This document shows positions 1 to 5,145 of a stretch of DNA of 10,954 nucleotides, piece by piece. Each line of letters opens with the position of its first letter. The stretch's first letter is position 1. Source of the DNA: DATGMB01 sp035293845 (GTDB lineage Bacteria > Acidobacteriota > Terriglobia > Bryobacterales > Bryobacteraceae); contig DATGMB010000046.1 of the NCBI GenBank assembly GCA_035293845.1, positions 1 to 10,954 of the forward strand. Direction: 5' to 3'. The translations under genes and the position numbers were made by a program. Below the pieces are notes generated by a model. That model worked only from the letters and a program-made list of their open reading frames with translations, searched no databases and was not told where the DNA came from.

Positions 1-41
1 AGGACAACCAGAGTTTGCAGGCAAAACTCGATTCTCGCCAC
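1..41 (-). CDS. 5' end of an unidentified gene leaving the window on the left
   Basis: Only the first 13 codons are visible, reading MARIEFCLQTLVV from a GTG at 41-39. The call rests on the translation signals: a strong Shine-Dalgarno GAGGAG (minus strand, 55-50) lies 8 nt before the GTG, and a good promoter-like pair lies about 80 bp upstream (96-124). The frame stays open to the window edge. Too little protein is visible to name a family. The gene appears to be its own transcription unit, separated from uppS by 290 bases, although uppS read-through cannot be excluded. It could be a chance start; the ribosome binding site is the best argument that it is real. Confidence 0.42.
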   Translation of the reverse strand, partial: MARIEFCLQTLVV

Positions 42-331
42 CGTGAAATCTCCTCGATATTAGGGAACTAATCCCGAACTAAACCGGGACGGGCTATCTT
101 ATCGGCGGCAGGATCGAGGGTCAAGCCGCCCAGAATGGAACTGTTTCTGGCGATACAAAGGTCCGTGGCGGCGCTCGGCGCTGCTGCGGATCAGGAAATC
201 GGGCGGGCGGCCGAGCGCTGGCGAAGCCTCCGCCGCAAAGCGGCGCGAAAGTTGCCGGGCGCGATGGCGAGATCGGCGGCGCTCGCCGCTGTCCGCCTCA
301 GCAGGCCGAGCGGCGTGCGGGGCCGCTCGGA
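42..331. other. Gene-poor spacer downstream of uppS
   Basis: These 290 bases separate the uppS stop codon from the GTG at 41. The right part (about 125-331) shows no convincing gene on either strand; open frames there are short, arginine-rich and typical of unused frames in high-GC DNA. The left part holds the putative promoter and leader of the gene at 1-41. No stem-loop followed by a T-run, which would end uppS transcription, is visible. One segment (169-195) matches 23 of 27 bases of the uppS active-site region (513-539) and may be a fragment of a second copy. Confidence 0.5.
96..124 (-). promoter_or_regulatory. Putative sigma70-type promoter for the gene at 1-41
   Basis: On the minus strand TTGACC (124-119, five of six matches to TTGACA) is followed after 17 bp by TAAGAT (101-96, four of six matches to TATAAT). 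Transcription would start near 89. The leader then carries a direct repeat (GAACTAA on the plus strand at 65-71 and 76-82, 11 bp apart) and a small TCCCG/CGGGA stem (72-76 with 85-89) before the GAGGAG ribosome binding site. Confidence 0.45.
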
Positions 332-1027
332 CTACTCCAGCCATGCCTGGCGAAGGCGCAGCCGCGGCTGCGGTACGCCGCCGAAGCGGCGCTGGCGGGT
401 GCGGAACTCGCGCATGGCGGCGGCGAGATCGGAGGCGCCGAAATCGGGCCACATGGTCCGGGTGAAAACCAGTTCCGCGTACGCACTCTCCCACAGCAGA
501 AAATCGCTGAGACGGCGCTCGCCGCCGGTGCGGATCAGCAGGTCGACGGGAGGCCCTAGGGCCCGCGCGATGGATTCCAGCGAGAGGTCCCCCGCGGCGC
601 GAGCGGCGGCGAGAATCGCGGCGCGGCCGGAATAATCCAGCGCCACACGCAACCGGAGGCGCGTACCGCCGGCCGTCTCGGCTTCGGCGCGCGCGATCGC
701 CAATTGGAGCGAGGAGGTGAGCCGGTCGCGGCGGCCGATGGCTTCGACGCGCACGCCATCGGCCACGCACCGCGCAGTCTCGGTCTCGAGATACGCGGCG
801 AGCAGGCGCATGAGCGTATCGACCTCATCCGCCGGGCGGCGCCAGTTGTCGCTCGAGAAGGCGAACAGCGTCAGGATCGAGATGCCGCATCCGGCCGCGG
901 CTTCGACCACGCGGCGGACGGCCTCCACCCCGGCGGCGTGCCCGGCCGCGCGGGGTAGGCCGCGGGCGAGCGCCCAGCGGCCATTGCCGTCCATGATGAT
1001 GCCGGTGTGTAGAGTGATTTGCCTCAT
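332..1027 (-). CDS. uppS: Short cis-prenyltransferase, probable undecaprenyl diphosphate synthase
   Basis: Cytosolic, membrane-associated enzyme that adds isopentenyl units to farnesyl diphosphate to make the C55 carrier lipid of peptidoglycan and O-antigen synthesis. The 231-residue protein shows the family signatures in order: IMDGNGRWA (11-19, with Mg/diphosphate-binding D13), R25 and GH (29-30), FAFSSDNWRRP (55-65), and DLLIRTGGERRLSDFLLW (162-179) with the diphosphate-binding R166, R172 and S174, then AYAEL with E185. All catalytic residues I know for the family are present. It is about 20 residues shorter than E. coli UppS; most of the loss lies between YSGR (132-135) and PVDLLIRT, where the usual GGRWD is altered to SGRAA. 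Product chain length may therefore differ. The ATG at 1027 has no clear Shine-Dalgarno, and a heptamer inverted repeat lies 27 bp upstream. The usual neighbours frr and cdsA are absent, so this may be an extra copy in the genome. Confidence 0.92.
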   Translation of the reverse strand: MRQITLHTGIIMDGNGRWALARGLPRAAGHAAGVEAVRRVVEAAAGCGISILTLFAFSSDNWRRPADEVDTLMRLLAAYLETETARCVADGVRVEAIGRRDRLTSSLQLAIARAEAETAGGTRLRLRVALDYSGRAAILAAARAAGDLSLESIARALGPPVDLLIRTGGERRLSDFLLWESAYAELVFTRTMWPDFGASDLAAAMREFRTRQRRFGGVPQPRLRLRQAWLE

Positions 1028-1054
1028 AAAGTCGGTTGCCGTGCACCGCCGAGC

Positions 1055-1144
1055 AGGAATTTAGGAGTTAGGAGTTAGGAGATGCTGGCCGGAGTGCCTC
1101 GGCCTCCTGACTCCTAGCTCCTAACTTCTAAACTCCTAAATCCT
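1055..1144. repeat. 90-bp inverted repeat built of TTAGGAG/CTCCTAA heptamers
   Basis: The left arm holds three perfect tandem copies of TTAGGAG (1061-1081) preceded by AGGAAT. After a 22-bp loop (1082-1103) the right arm holds CTCCTGA, CTCCTAG, CTCCTAA, CTTCTAA and CTCCTAA (1104-1139, with one extra A), then ATCCT. The arms are complementary enough for a long imperfect hairpin. The element fills the spacer between the winged-helix gene, whose stop codon it touches, and uppS; both genes are read on the minus strand. There is no T-run, so it is not a classic intrinsic terminator. It has the same design as the element at 7539-7630. Confidence 0.85.
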
Positions 1145-1527
1145 CACTTCTCCCGCATGGCCTGGATCAGCGCCTCCATGTGGTCGAGGTAACGCTCAAG
1201 AGCGCGGCGGCCGGCCGCGGTCAGGCGGTAATCGGTGCGCGGAATGCGGCCCTCGAAGGACTTGGTGCAGGAAAGGTAACCGGCTTCCTCCAGCTTGCGC
1301 GCGTGCACGCTGAGGTTGCCGTCGGTGGTGTCGAGCAGTCTCTTGAGCTCGTTGAACGTGAGGGACGCGTTGACGGAGAGCGCGCTCAGGATACCCAGCC
1401 GCAGACGCTCGTGGATGAGGCGATCGAGTTGGCCCGCGCCGCCCGGCGCGCCGGGCGCGGCGGGCCCCATCTCTTTGTTCGGGGCGGTCTCCGGGACCGC
1501 CGGTTTCAATTTGCGCTTAGCCGCCAT
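1144..1527 (-). CDS. Winged-helix transcriptional regulator (HTH_34 / ArsR-MarR-like)
   Basis: A 127-residue cytoplasmic DNA-binding protein. Residues 1-34 are a low-complexity Ala/Pro/Gly tail. Residues 35-110 form a winged helix: LIHERLRLGILSAL (helix 1, 37-50), LTFNELKRLLDTTDGNLSVH (helix 2 and recognition helix, 56-75), a beta wing around FEGRIPRTDYRLT (91-103), and a C-terminal helix RRALERYLDHMEALIQAM likely used for dimerisation. The pattern fits the HTH_34 family of small one-domain repressors. No metal-binding Cys/His set of classic ArsR sensors is seen. The ATG at 1527 sits inside the end of the upstream membrane-protein gene (11-bp overlap), so the two are translationally coupled and probably act together; the regulator may control its own operon. 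The stop codon touches the heptamer inverted repeat. Confidence 0.85.
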   Translation of the reverse strand: MAAKRKLKPAVPETAPNKEMGPAAPGAPGGAGQLDRLIHERLRLGILSALSVNASLTFNELKRLLDTTDGNLSVHARKLEEAGYLSCTKSFEGRIPRTDYRLTAAGRRALERYLDHMEALIQAMREK

Positions 1528-2119
1528 ATTTCACCGCAATGATGGTTCCAAAGACGATATGCAGGCCGCCGAATCCGGCCGCGAGCAGGGCATCGCCGGC
1601 CCCGGGAGTCGCGCCGCCCCACCATAGCGCCGCCGCGCCCAGCGCCATGAAGCAGGCGCCCATGAGCGGCACGATGCGGACCGAGTTGCCGCCGCCCGAA
1701 ACAACCGCCGTGCCGTAGAGCAGCATCCAGGCGCCCGGGAGGAACCCGGCGAGGCCGGCGCGAAACAGAACCGCCGTGAGCACGCCGCCCGCCAGCATCG
1801 CGGGGGCGAAGCCGGCGACGAATTTGCGGCCGGGACCCGAAAGCAGCGGCAGGCGCGCGCGCCGCGCCTTGAATGCCGCTCCGGCCAGGCCGATGGCCAG
1901 CGCGAACAGCGCTTCGGCCAGCCAGACCGCCATCCACGCGGCGCCGACGCTGCGGGAGGCGATCCACGCCGCCGCGAGCGCGGAAGATCCCATGAGCATG
2001 CCGCCGATGCCGGGAACGGCCGTGAACGATCCGGCGCGCTCCATGGCGCGGCGGATATACCGCAGGTTGTCCATGGCGTGAGCGTGCAGCTCGACGGGCT
2101 GGGGTCGCGGGGTCGCCAT
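1517..2119 (-). CDS. Six-helix integral membrane protein of unknown function, partner of the winged-helix regulator
   Basis: A 200-residue inner-membrane protein. Residues 1-30 are polar and form a short N-terminal helix (MDNLRYIRRAMERAGSF, 16-32). About six hydrophobic stretches follow: roughly 35-55, 60-82, 101-120, 128-143, 146-168 and 176-195. Conserved-looking features include SFTAVPG (31-37), SVRIVPLMG (146-154) and the C-terminal GGLHIVFGTIIAVKYGG. I recognise this as a recurring unnamed membrane protein found next to HTH_34-type regulators; no enzyme motif is visible. The start at ATG 2119 is preferred over an in-frame ATG at 2191 because promoter-like hexamers lie directly in front of it and the extra 24 residues look unrelated. 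The gene ends inside the regulator gene with an 11-bp overlap. A role in sensing or in controlling the regulator is inference from linkage only. Confidence 0.75.
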   Translation of the reverse strand: MATPRPQPVELHAHAMDNLRYIRRAMERAGSFTAVPGIGGMLMGSSALAAAWIASRSVGAAWMAVWLAEALFALAIGLAGAAFKARRARLPLLSGPGRKFVAGFAPAMLAGGVLTAVLFRAGLAGFLPGAWMLLYGTAVVSGGGNSVRIVPLMGACFMALGAAALWWGGATPGAGDALLAAGFGGLHIVFGTIIAVKYGG

Positions 2120-2125
2120 GCCGGT

Positions 2126-2155
2126 ATAATACCGCGGCAATGGTCCGCATTTCAA
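2126..2155 (-). promoter_or_regulatory. Putative promoter of the membrane protein/regulator operon, probably leaderless
   Basis: On the minus strand TTGAAA (2155-2150, five of six) is followed after 18 bp by TATTAT (2131-2126, five of six), then ACCGGC and the ATG at 2119. Only 6 nt separate the -10 hexamer from the start codon, so transcription would begin at or next to the ATG. No Shine-Dalgarno is present, which fits a leaderless mRNA. Confidence 0.55.
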
Positions 2156-2158
2156 GTA

Positions 2159-2173
2159 CTTTGTATAGCAAAG
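2159..2173. promoter_or_regulatory. Small inverted repeat, possible operator between divergent genes
   Basis: CTTTG-TATAG-CAAAG is a perfect 5-bp inverted repeat with a 5-bp spacer, lying just upstream of the putative -35 box of the minus-strand operon. It could bind a dimeric regulator such as the winged-helix protein of that operon, but arms this short can occur by chance. Confidence 0.25.
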
Positions 2174-2236
2174 AAGTGCGGCGCGGCCCATGATCTCCGG
2201 GGCCGTAAATCCAGCGACCGGCCGCCGGTGGCTTGT

Positions 2237-2242
2237 TAAAAT
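2237..2242 (+). promoter_or_regulatory. Putative -10 box giving a leaderless start for the MerR-TPR gene
   Basis: TAAAAT (2237-2242) is followed by ACTGCC and the GTG start at 2249. The 6-nt gap is the same as on the divergent side. It lies in an A/T-rich island in otherwise GC-rich DNA, and no Shine-Dalgarno precedes the GTG. No good -35 box is visible 17-18 bp upstream, so the call rests on the hexamer and its spacing. Confidence 0.42.
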
Positions 2243-2248
2243 ACTGCC

Positions 2249-3133
2249 GTGGCGTCGAACGAGGGATTCTCACGAGCGGATGTTCGCCGTAAGTTTGGCC
2301 TCTCGGAGCGGCAGCTCAGAAGCTGGGAGCGGCAGCGGTTTATCCCGGCCGGCTCGAGTTATTCGTTTTCCGACCTGATCTCGATCCAGACGCTGTGCAA
2401 GCTGCGGGAGAATCGCATCCAGCCGCGTCAGATCGTCCGCGCGCTCGAGTCGCTGCGGCAGAAGATCGCGGGCGTTTCGCAGCCGCTCGCGGAGCTGCGC
2501 ATCGTCTCGGACGGAAAGCGGATCGCCGTGCACCTGGGCGGGCAGCGGATGGAGGCGATCAGCGGACAGATCCTCTTCGATTTCGACACCGCCAGCCTGG
2601 GCGACGTTAAGGCGTTTCCGGAGCGCAAGCGCGCCGCCGAGCGGCTGCGGGAATCGGAAGCCTGGTTTCAAAAAGGGCTTGAGCTCGAGGAAACCGGCGC
2701 GCCGGTTTCGCAGGCGATCGAGGCGTATTTGAAGGTCATCGAGCTGAACCCTTCGGCCGCGGGCGCCCTGGTCAACCTGGGCACGATTTATTACCGCCAG
2801 CGCCGGTACGCCGAGGCCGAGAAGTATTACGCGCGCGCGACCGAAGCCGATCCCGGGTATCCGCTGGCACAGTTCAATCTGGGCAATCTCTACGATGAGC
2901 AGGGGCGCGTGGCGGAGGCTGTGCAACACTACCGGAAAGCCCTGGAGCTCAGCCCGCAATACGCCGACGCCCATTTCAATCTGGCATTGCTGTGCGAGCG
3001 GACCGGCGAGACGCTCAAGGCCGTGCACCACTGGAAGTGCTATCTGAAGCTGGATAGCGCCGGCCAGTGGGCGGAGATCGCGCGCCGGCAGTTGGAGCGG
3101 CTGCGGCAGGCTACGGTGATCCAGTCCCGCTGA
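2249..3133 (+). CDS. MerR-like DNA-binding domain fused to TPR repeats
   Basis: A 294-residue soluble protein. Residues 6-72 are a MerR-type winged helix: FSRADVRRKFGLSERQLRSW (7-26) is the helix-turn-helix, FIPAGSSYSFSDL (31-43) the wing with the usual Y-F-S-x-x-D pattern, then a helix ending LESLRQKI. Residues 75-130 are a beta-rich linker. Residues 135-270 hold about four tetratricopeptide repeats, clearest at 171-204 (LVNLGTIYYRQRRYAEAEKY) and 205-238 (AQFNLGNLYDEQGRVAEAVQ), with a partial one near 239-270. The usual MerR dimer coiled coil and metal or drug pocket are absent, so the TPR array probably supplies the protein-interaction or sensing function. Start chosen: GTG 2249, the first codon compatible with the MerR fold and 6 nt after a -10-like hexamer. 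Target genes are unknown; the downstream envelope and chaperone genes are candidates by position only. Confidence 0.85.
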   Translation: MASNEGFSRADVRRKFGLSERQLRSWERQRFIPAGSSYSFSDLISIQTLCKLRENRIQPRQIVRALESLRQKIAGVSQPLAELRIVSDGKRIAVHLGGQRMEAISGQILFDFDTASLGDVKAFPERKRAAERLRESEAWFQKGLELEETGAPVSQAIEAYLKVIELNPSAAGALVNLGTIYYRQRRYAEAEKYYARATEADPGYPLAQFNLGNLYDEQGRVAEAVQHYRKALELSPQYADAHFNLALLCERTGETLKAVHHWKCYLKLDSAGQWAEIARRQLERLRQATVIQSR

Positions 3134-3247
3134 GTGCGTCTGCGGACGTCCATCATAAGTGTGTTTGAGCGCTCGTACCGCCGGATTTCCGTGCCGGCCG
3201 GAACAATTGCGCGGTCGGATCGAATCCGCAGGTGTGCGCACCCGGAA

Positions 3248-3263
3248 TACAATGCGATATCGC
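3248..3263 (+). promoter_or_regulatory. Putative -10 box and palindrome in front of the JAB-like/TonB gene
   Basis: TACAAT (3248-3253, five of six to TATAAT) is followed at once by the perfect 10-bp palindrome GCGATATCGC (3254-3263), one base before the ATG at 3265. Transcription would start inside the palindrome, giving a leader of only a few bases. The -35 region (TCCGCA, 3225-3230) is weak. No Shine-Dalgarno is seen. Confidence 0.33.
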
Positions 3264-3264
3264 G

Positions 3265-4920
3265 ATGATCGACCACGCCGATTCGGCTCCGCATTACCGG
3301 TGGCAGGCGCCTGGCGGAGCGATCTCGGTAGACCTCAGCCTGGACGTTGTGGAGCAGCTCGGTCTGGCGGTCCGGGAGCCGGAGGCGTCGTTTTCCTACC
3401 GTTTTTCGGAGATCGGTGGCTTGCTCTTGGGGACCGTGGGAAGACTTCGGGGCGAGACCGTGGTCCAGGTGAAAGATTTTGAGCCGGTCGGGTGCGAGCA
3501 CGCCTTCGGAGCATCCTATCTCCTCTCCGGCGACGACCAGCGCGGGCTCGCGAGACAGCTGCGGCGGCATGGCGCGGTCCGCGCCTGCGGGGTGGTCGGC
3601 TTCTTCCGCAGCAATACGCGCAAGGAATTCGCGCTGACGGCGGAGGACATCGATCTGATGGCGGCCCATTTTTCCAAGCCGTCGATGGTGCTCCTGATGG
3701 TCCATCTCACTCCCGGCGGGAAGCTCCGGGGAGCATTTTGGGATCAGAGCGCGCTGCGGATCGCCAAGCCTTCGAGCGAGTTTCCCTTCGATGCCGAAGC
3801 TCTGCTGGCGGAGAGCGGCCCGGTCCGGCGCCCTCGGCCTTCCTATGCCGCTGTGGAACCCGCGCGCGCGACGATCGTTCCCGTGCCAGAGACCGAGGTA
3901 TTACCGGCGCGGCGCGCCACAGTGAACATGCGCCGGCCTCCGGCGATGCTCGATGGCAGCTTTCGATCCGGCGCGGCGCAGGCACGGGCACAGGCTGCAA
4001 AACTGCTGGCCCGGGCAAGGCGCCAGTGGTCGCAACCTTCCGCGCTTCTGCCAGGGCGCTGGAGAGTCGAATGGCTCGTGGCCGCTGCCGCGCTGGGGAT
4101 CGCGACCTTGGGTGGCCTTGTGCATCAGGGCGGCCGGCAGGCGGTTGCAGCGATCGATGCCAGGCAATTGGTGCGCAGCAAGGAAGAAGCGGCTCGGCCG
4201 GCCGACGCTCCCCCACCAATCGAGATCGGACCCGTCGCAGCGCTCCAACCAGCGCAAGCGGATGCCACGGCGGAAACGGCCGCCCCTGCCGGTGGTGATA
4301 CCGGTGCGCCAAGCGCTCCGCCGGTCCAGAGGGTCAAGCGGAAAGGGCGGGCGCGATCGAAAACAGCTCCATTCCCCTTGGCGCCGCAGCTTGCGGCGGT
4401 TACGCCGGCCCCCCGTCTTCCCGATCCACCGAGCATTGCCACGGAGCCCTCGGCGGCGGAGCCTCCGGTTGCCTGGAGTGGAATCTCATTCCCCGCCTAC
4501 GAGGTTCCCGACCCGTTCGTGAGGATCGCGGTGGACCCGGTGCCGTATGGTCACCGGGGACTCATCGGGAGGCTGCTCTCGCGCAAGAGCAGCGAACGCG
4601 CGGCGTTCGACCCGCCGCACGTGCTGCGCGAACTGCCGCCCGAAATCCCATCGGAATTGCGGAGCCAGGTCCGAAATACCGTGCCGGTCACCGTGAAACT
4701 CTATCTGGATCGGGCCGGCAAAGTCGATAACGCCGAGTTGCTCTCCAAGGGAAAGGGACGGAGCAGGGACCTGGCTGCCCGGGCCGTAGTCGCCTGCCGA
4801 AAATGGCAATTCTCACCGGCGCACCTGGGCGGCGAGACCGTTCCTGCGGAGGTTCTGGTTCGGTTTGTGTTCGGCGCCGGGACGGAAACAGTAAAGCGGA
4901 TTCCTGCCGATGAGCATTAG
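3265..4920 (+). CDS. JAB/MPN-like domain, one membrane helix and TonB C-terminal domain in one protein
   Basis: A 551-residue bitopic membrane protein. Residues 28-162 resemble a JAB/MPN fold: FSEIGGLLLG (47-56) carries the position of the catalytic Glu (E49), and VVGFFRSNTRKEFALTAEDIDL (110-131) aligns with the zinc motif H-x-H-P...S-x-x-D. Both zinc His are replaced (R115 and N117) and Ser is Thr (T125); only D128 remains, so peptidase activity is unlikely. Residues 170-265 are a variable linker. One membrane helix follows (about 268-289, VEWLVAAAALGIATLGGLV), preceded by basic residues, so the N-terminus should be cytoplasmic. Residues 300-455 are Pro/Ala-rich with a basic patch (VKRKGRARSK), as in periplasm-spanning TonB. 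Residues 458-551 match TonB_C: VPVTVKLYLDRAGKVDNAEL, then AARAVVACRKWQFSPA and VRFVF. No ExbB/ExbD genes are in view. ATG 3265 is preferred over an in-frame GTG at 3232 because the -10-like TACAAT lies between them. It may link a cytoplasmic ligand to an outer-membrane or cell-wall partner. Confidence 0.78.
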   Translation: MIDHADSAPHYRWQAPGGAISVDLSLDVVEQLGLAVREPEASFSYRFSEIGGLLLGTVGRLRGETVVQVKDFEPVGCEHAFGASYLLSGDDQRGLARQLRRHGAVRACGVVGFFRSNTRKEFALTAEDIDLMAAHFSKPSMVLLMVHLTPGGKLRGAFWDQSALRIAKPSSEFPFDAEALLAESGPVRRPRPSYAAVEPARATIVPVPETEVLPARRATVNMRRPPAMLDGSFRSGAAQARAQAAKLLARARRQWSQPSALLPGRWRVEWLVAAAALGIATLGGLVHQGGRQAVAAIDARQLVRSKEEAARPADAPPPIEIGPVAALQPAQADATAETAAPAGGDTGAPSAPPVQRVKRKGRARSKTAPFPLAPQLAAVTPAPRLPDPPSIATEPSAAEPPVAWSGISFPAYEVPDPFVRIAVDPVPYGHRGLIGRLLSRKSSERAAFDPPHVLRELPPEIPSELRSQVRNTVPVTVKLYLDRAGKVDNAELLSKGKGRSRDLAARAVVACRKWQFSPAHLGGETVPAEVLVRFVFGAGTETVKRIPADEH

Positions 4921-5053
4921 CCTGATCGCGCTGGCCGTAGTTGTGCTTGGCCTGCTGATCGCAGGCGCGGTTTTTCTGGTCGTGAAGCCTCGCCGCAAGC
5001 GTGCGATGGATCTGGCCATGCGCAATTACGTTCGCCGCCATTATTGGACCTGA
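4910..5053 (+). CDS. 47-residue single-pass membrane miniprotein overlapping the TonB-like gene
   Basis: The ATG at 4910 lies inside the last codons of the upstream gene (11-bp overlap, ATGAGCATTAG), which implies translational coupling. Residues 3-25 (ISLIALAVVVLGLLIAGAVF and LVV) form one uninterrupted hydrophobic helix. It is followed by a strongly basic KPRRKR (26-31) and a polar basic tail ending RNYVRRHYWT. By the positive-inside rule the C-terminal tail is cytoplasmic. No family recognised. The overlap, clean helix-plus-basic-tail design and lack of another gene in 4921-5145 argue that it is real. It may be a small accessory subunit of the TonB-like protein, since both are single-helix membrane proteins; that partnership is inference. 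Confidence 0.62.
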   Translation: MSISLIALAVVVLGLLIAGAVFLVVKPRRKRAMDLAMRNYVRRHYWT

Positions 5054-5134
5054 TTCCGCCGGCGCCGGATTTTCCGCCGCCCACCGTGGCCTTGGCAGCC
5101 GCACTGCGCCACACCGCTGATATCCTATGAGCTT

Positions 5135-5138
5135 GGAG
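5135..5138 (+). promoter_or_regulatory. Ribosome binding site that fixes a TTG start for DUF2760
   Basis: GGAG at 5135-5138 lies 7 nt before TTG 5146. The frame is closed by a TGA at 5128-5130 and contains no ATG or GTG between that stop and the conserved N-terminus, so TTG is the only workable start. Confidence 0.6.
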
Positions 5139-5145
5139 CTTTGAT

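Noticed and set aside
99..770. Minus-strand frame of 223 codons overlapping uppS
   Set aside because: Out of frame with clear uppS, extremely Arg-rich; only the small uppS-like segment at 169-195 is worth noting.
1055..1144. Intrinsic terminator of the winged-helix gene
   Set aside because: The stem is AT/GC mixed, long and imperfect, with no T-run after it, and the next gene continues in the same direction; the heptamer structure explains it better.
2125..2130. Perfect TATAAT on the plus strand
   Set aside because: No -35 box at the right distance, and it is over 100 bp from the plus-strand GTG, which has a closer -10-like hexamer. The same bases serve the minus-strand TATTAT.
2120..2191. 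Upstream ATG (2191) for the membrane protein
   Set aside because: The extra residues are not membrane-like or conserved-looking and lie upstream of the predicted -10 box; ATG 2119 fits a leaderless promoter.
5054..5145. Heat-shock type control (CIRCE or a sigma32-like promoter) before the DUF2760/Hsp70 genes
   Set aside because: No TTAGCACTC/GAGTGCTAA repeat or convincing promoter pair is visible in this 92-bp spacer; TATCCT at 5121-5126 lacks a properly spaced -35 box and is too close to the ribosome binding site.
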